A stretch of DNA of 5,337 bases, from NCBI GenBank assembly GCA_902766845.1, contig CACXFD010000183.1:1-5337 (forward strand), given 5' to 3'. The stretch's first letter is position 1. The number at the start of each line of letters is the position of its first letter. A program made the translations under genes and the position numbers. A model generated the notes under the pieces. It ran no database searches and was not told the origin of the DNA. It worked only from the letters and a program-made list of their open reading frames with translations. This DNA comes from an uncultured Lachnospiraceae bacterium. GTDB lineage: Bacteria > Bacillota > Clostridia > Lachnospirales > Lachnospiraceae. Shown here one piece after another: positions 5,065 through 5,337 of the stretch.

Positions 5065-5068
5065 ATGA
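5006..5068 (+). CDS. Possible 20-codon leader ORF coupled to the ATPase gene
   Basis: An ATG at 5006, preceded by GGGGA (4993-4997) at 8 bases, opens a 20-residue frame (MAPERSSGG... ending PEHGSG) closed by TGA at 5066-5068. That stop overlaps the ATG at 5065 in an ATGA, the classic form of translational coupling. Its Pro/Ser/Gly composition follows from the hairpin repeats that it reads through, so it may be accidental. It resembles no known leader peptide. Confidence 0.2.
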   Translation: MAPERSSGGVSPFAPEHGSG

Positions 5069-5076
5069 ACTGCCCT

Positions 5077-5337
5077 ATGAACGACAAGCAGAAAAAGATG
5101 CTGATACGGATCCTGGCCGCGGGCGCGCTCACGGCCGCGCTGGTGATCCTGTTTCATTTCTGGGACGCGCCCGCGCCGCTCCGGCTGGTCTTCTTCCTGG
5201 CCCCGTACGCGCTCGTGGGCTGGGACGTCCTGAAAAAAGCCCTGCACGGGATCCGGCACAAGCAGGTCTTCGATGAATGCTTCCTGATGTCGGTCGCCAC
5301 CATCGGCGCGTTCGTGCTCGGTGAATATACCGAGGGC
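5077..5337 (+). CDS. CadA/ZntA-like P1B-type metal-exporting ATPase, N-terminal 87 residues (partial at right edge)
   Basis: Start of an inner-membrane heavy-metal ATPase, probably P1B-2 (Zn/Cd/Pb export). Visible are a Lys-rich cytoplasmic start MNDKQKKM, a first membrane helix at about 10-29, a second at about 35-50 ending YALVGWDVLKKAL, and VFDECFLMSVATIGAFVLGEYTEG (64-87), which matches the VFDEnFLMtiATIGAfaiGEYpEa block of CadA/ZntA proteins. The CPC metal site, DKTG phosphorylation site and ATP-binding domain lie beyond the window. It starts directly with the membrane domain: the HMA domain usually fused ahead is encoded separately by the preceding gene. An in-frame ATG at 5065 would add MNCP and is possible, since GGAG (5050-5053) lies 11 bases before it; 5077 fits the family's usual start better, but neither has a good ribosome binding site. 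Export of the metal sensed by the upstream ArsR protein is inferred. Confidence 0.88.
   Translation, partial: MNDKQKKMLIRILAAGALTAALVILFHFWDAPAPLRLVFFLAPYALVGWDVLKKALHGIRHKQVFDECFLMSVATIGAFVLGEYTEG

Noticed and set aside
5031..5276. Frame starting GTG at 5031 after GGAGG
   Set aside because: It overlaps the ATPase coding sequence in another frame and its product has no membrane helices or family likeness.

Overview
The window reads as ordinary chromosomal DNA from a GC-rich member of the Clostridia (Bacillota), most likely Lachnospiraceae-like. The reasons are strong AGGAGG-type ribosome binding sites, sigma-A promoters, a SerRS whose text I associate with that family, a PepF-type M3 oligopeptidase, and an ArsR/HMA/P-type ATPase arrangement common in Firmicutes. 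The taxonomic call is inference. No mobile element, CRISPR array, rRNA or tRNA is visible.

Layout. Positions 1-787 (minus strand) hold the 5' part of serS, cut by the left edge. Positions 934-2733 (minus) hold a complete pepF. A promoter for serS lies between them, so serS can be transcribed independently although the two genes are co-oriented. Positions 2734-3101 are a divergent regulatory region, with a pepF promoter facing left and a promoter facing right for an hlyIII-family membrane protein (3102-3836). A perfect 11+1+11 palindrome sits just after the predicted hlyIII transcription start. Positions 3837-4158 are about 320 bases of GC-rich spacer with two terminator-like hairpins and no convincing gene.

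From 4159 to the right edge is a metal-efflux operon. It has a near-consensus promoter with an A-rich upstream stretch and a SmtB/CzrA-type inverted repeat at the transcription start. It encodes an ArsR-family metal sensor (4292-4636), a free-standing 72-residue Zn/Cd-type HMA metal-binding protein (4705-4923), and the start of a CadA/ZntA-like P1B ATPase (from 5077, or 5065) that has no fused N-terminal HMA domain. The likely logic is that metal binding to the repressor releases the operator, after which the ATPase exports the metal; the small HMA protein probably stands in for the missing N-terminal domain.

The least ordinary structure is in the gaps of this operon. The arsR-HMA gap is built of four 14-base tandem repeats that begin inside the last codons of arsR and include its stop. 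The HMA-ATPase gap carries a strong hairpin followed by three near-identical 3-base-loop hairpins with a period of about 35 bases. The last of these abuts the ATPase start, and the array creates a possible 20-codon leader ORF whose stop overlaps an ATPase start codon. I see no wholly new multi-gene system here.
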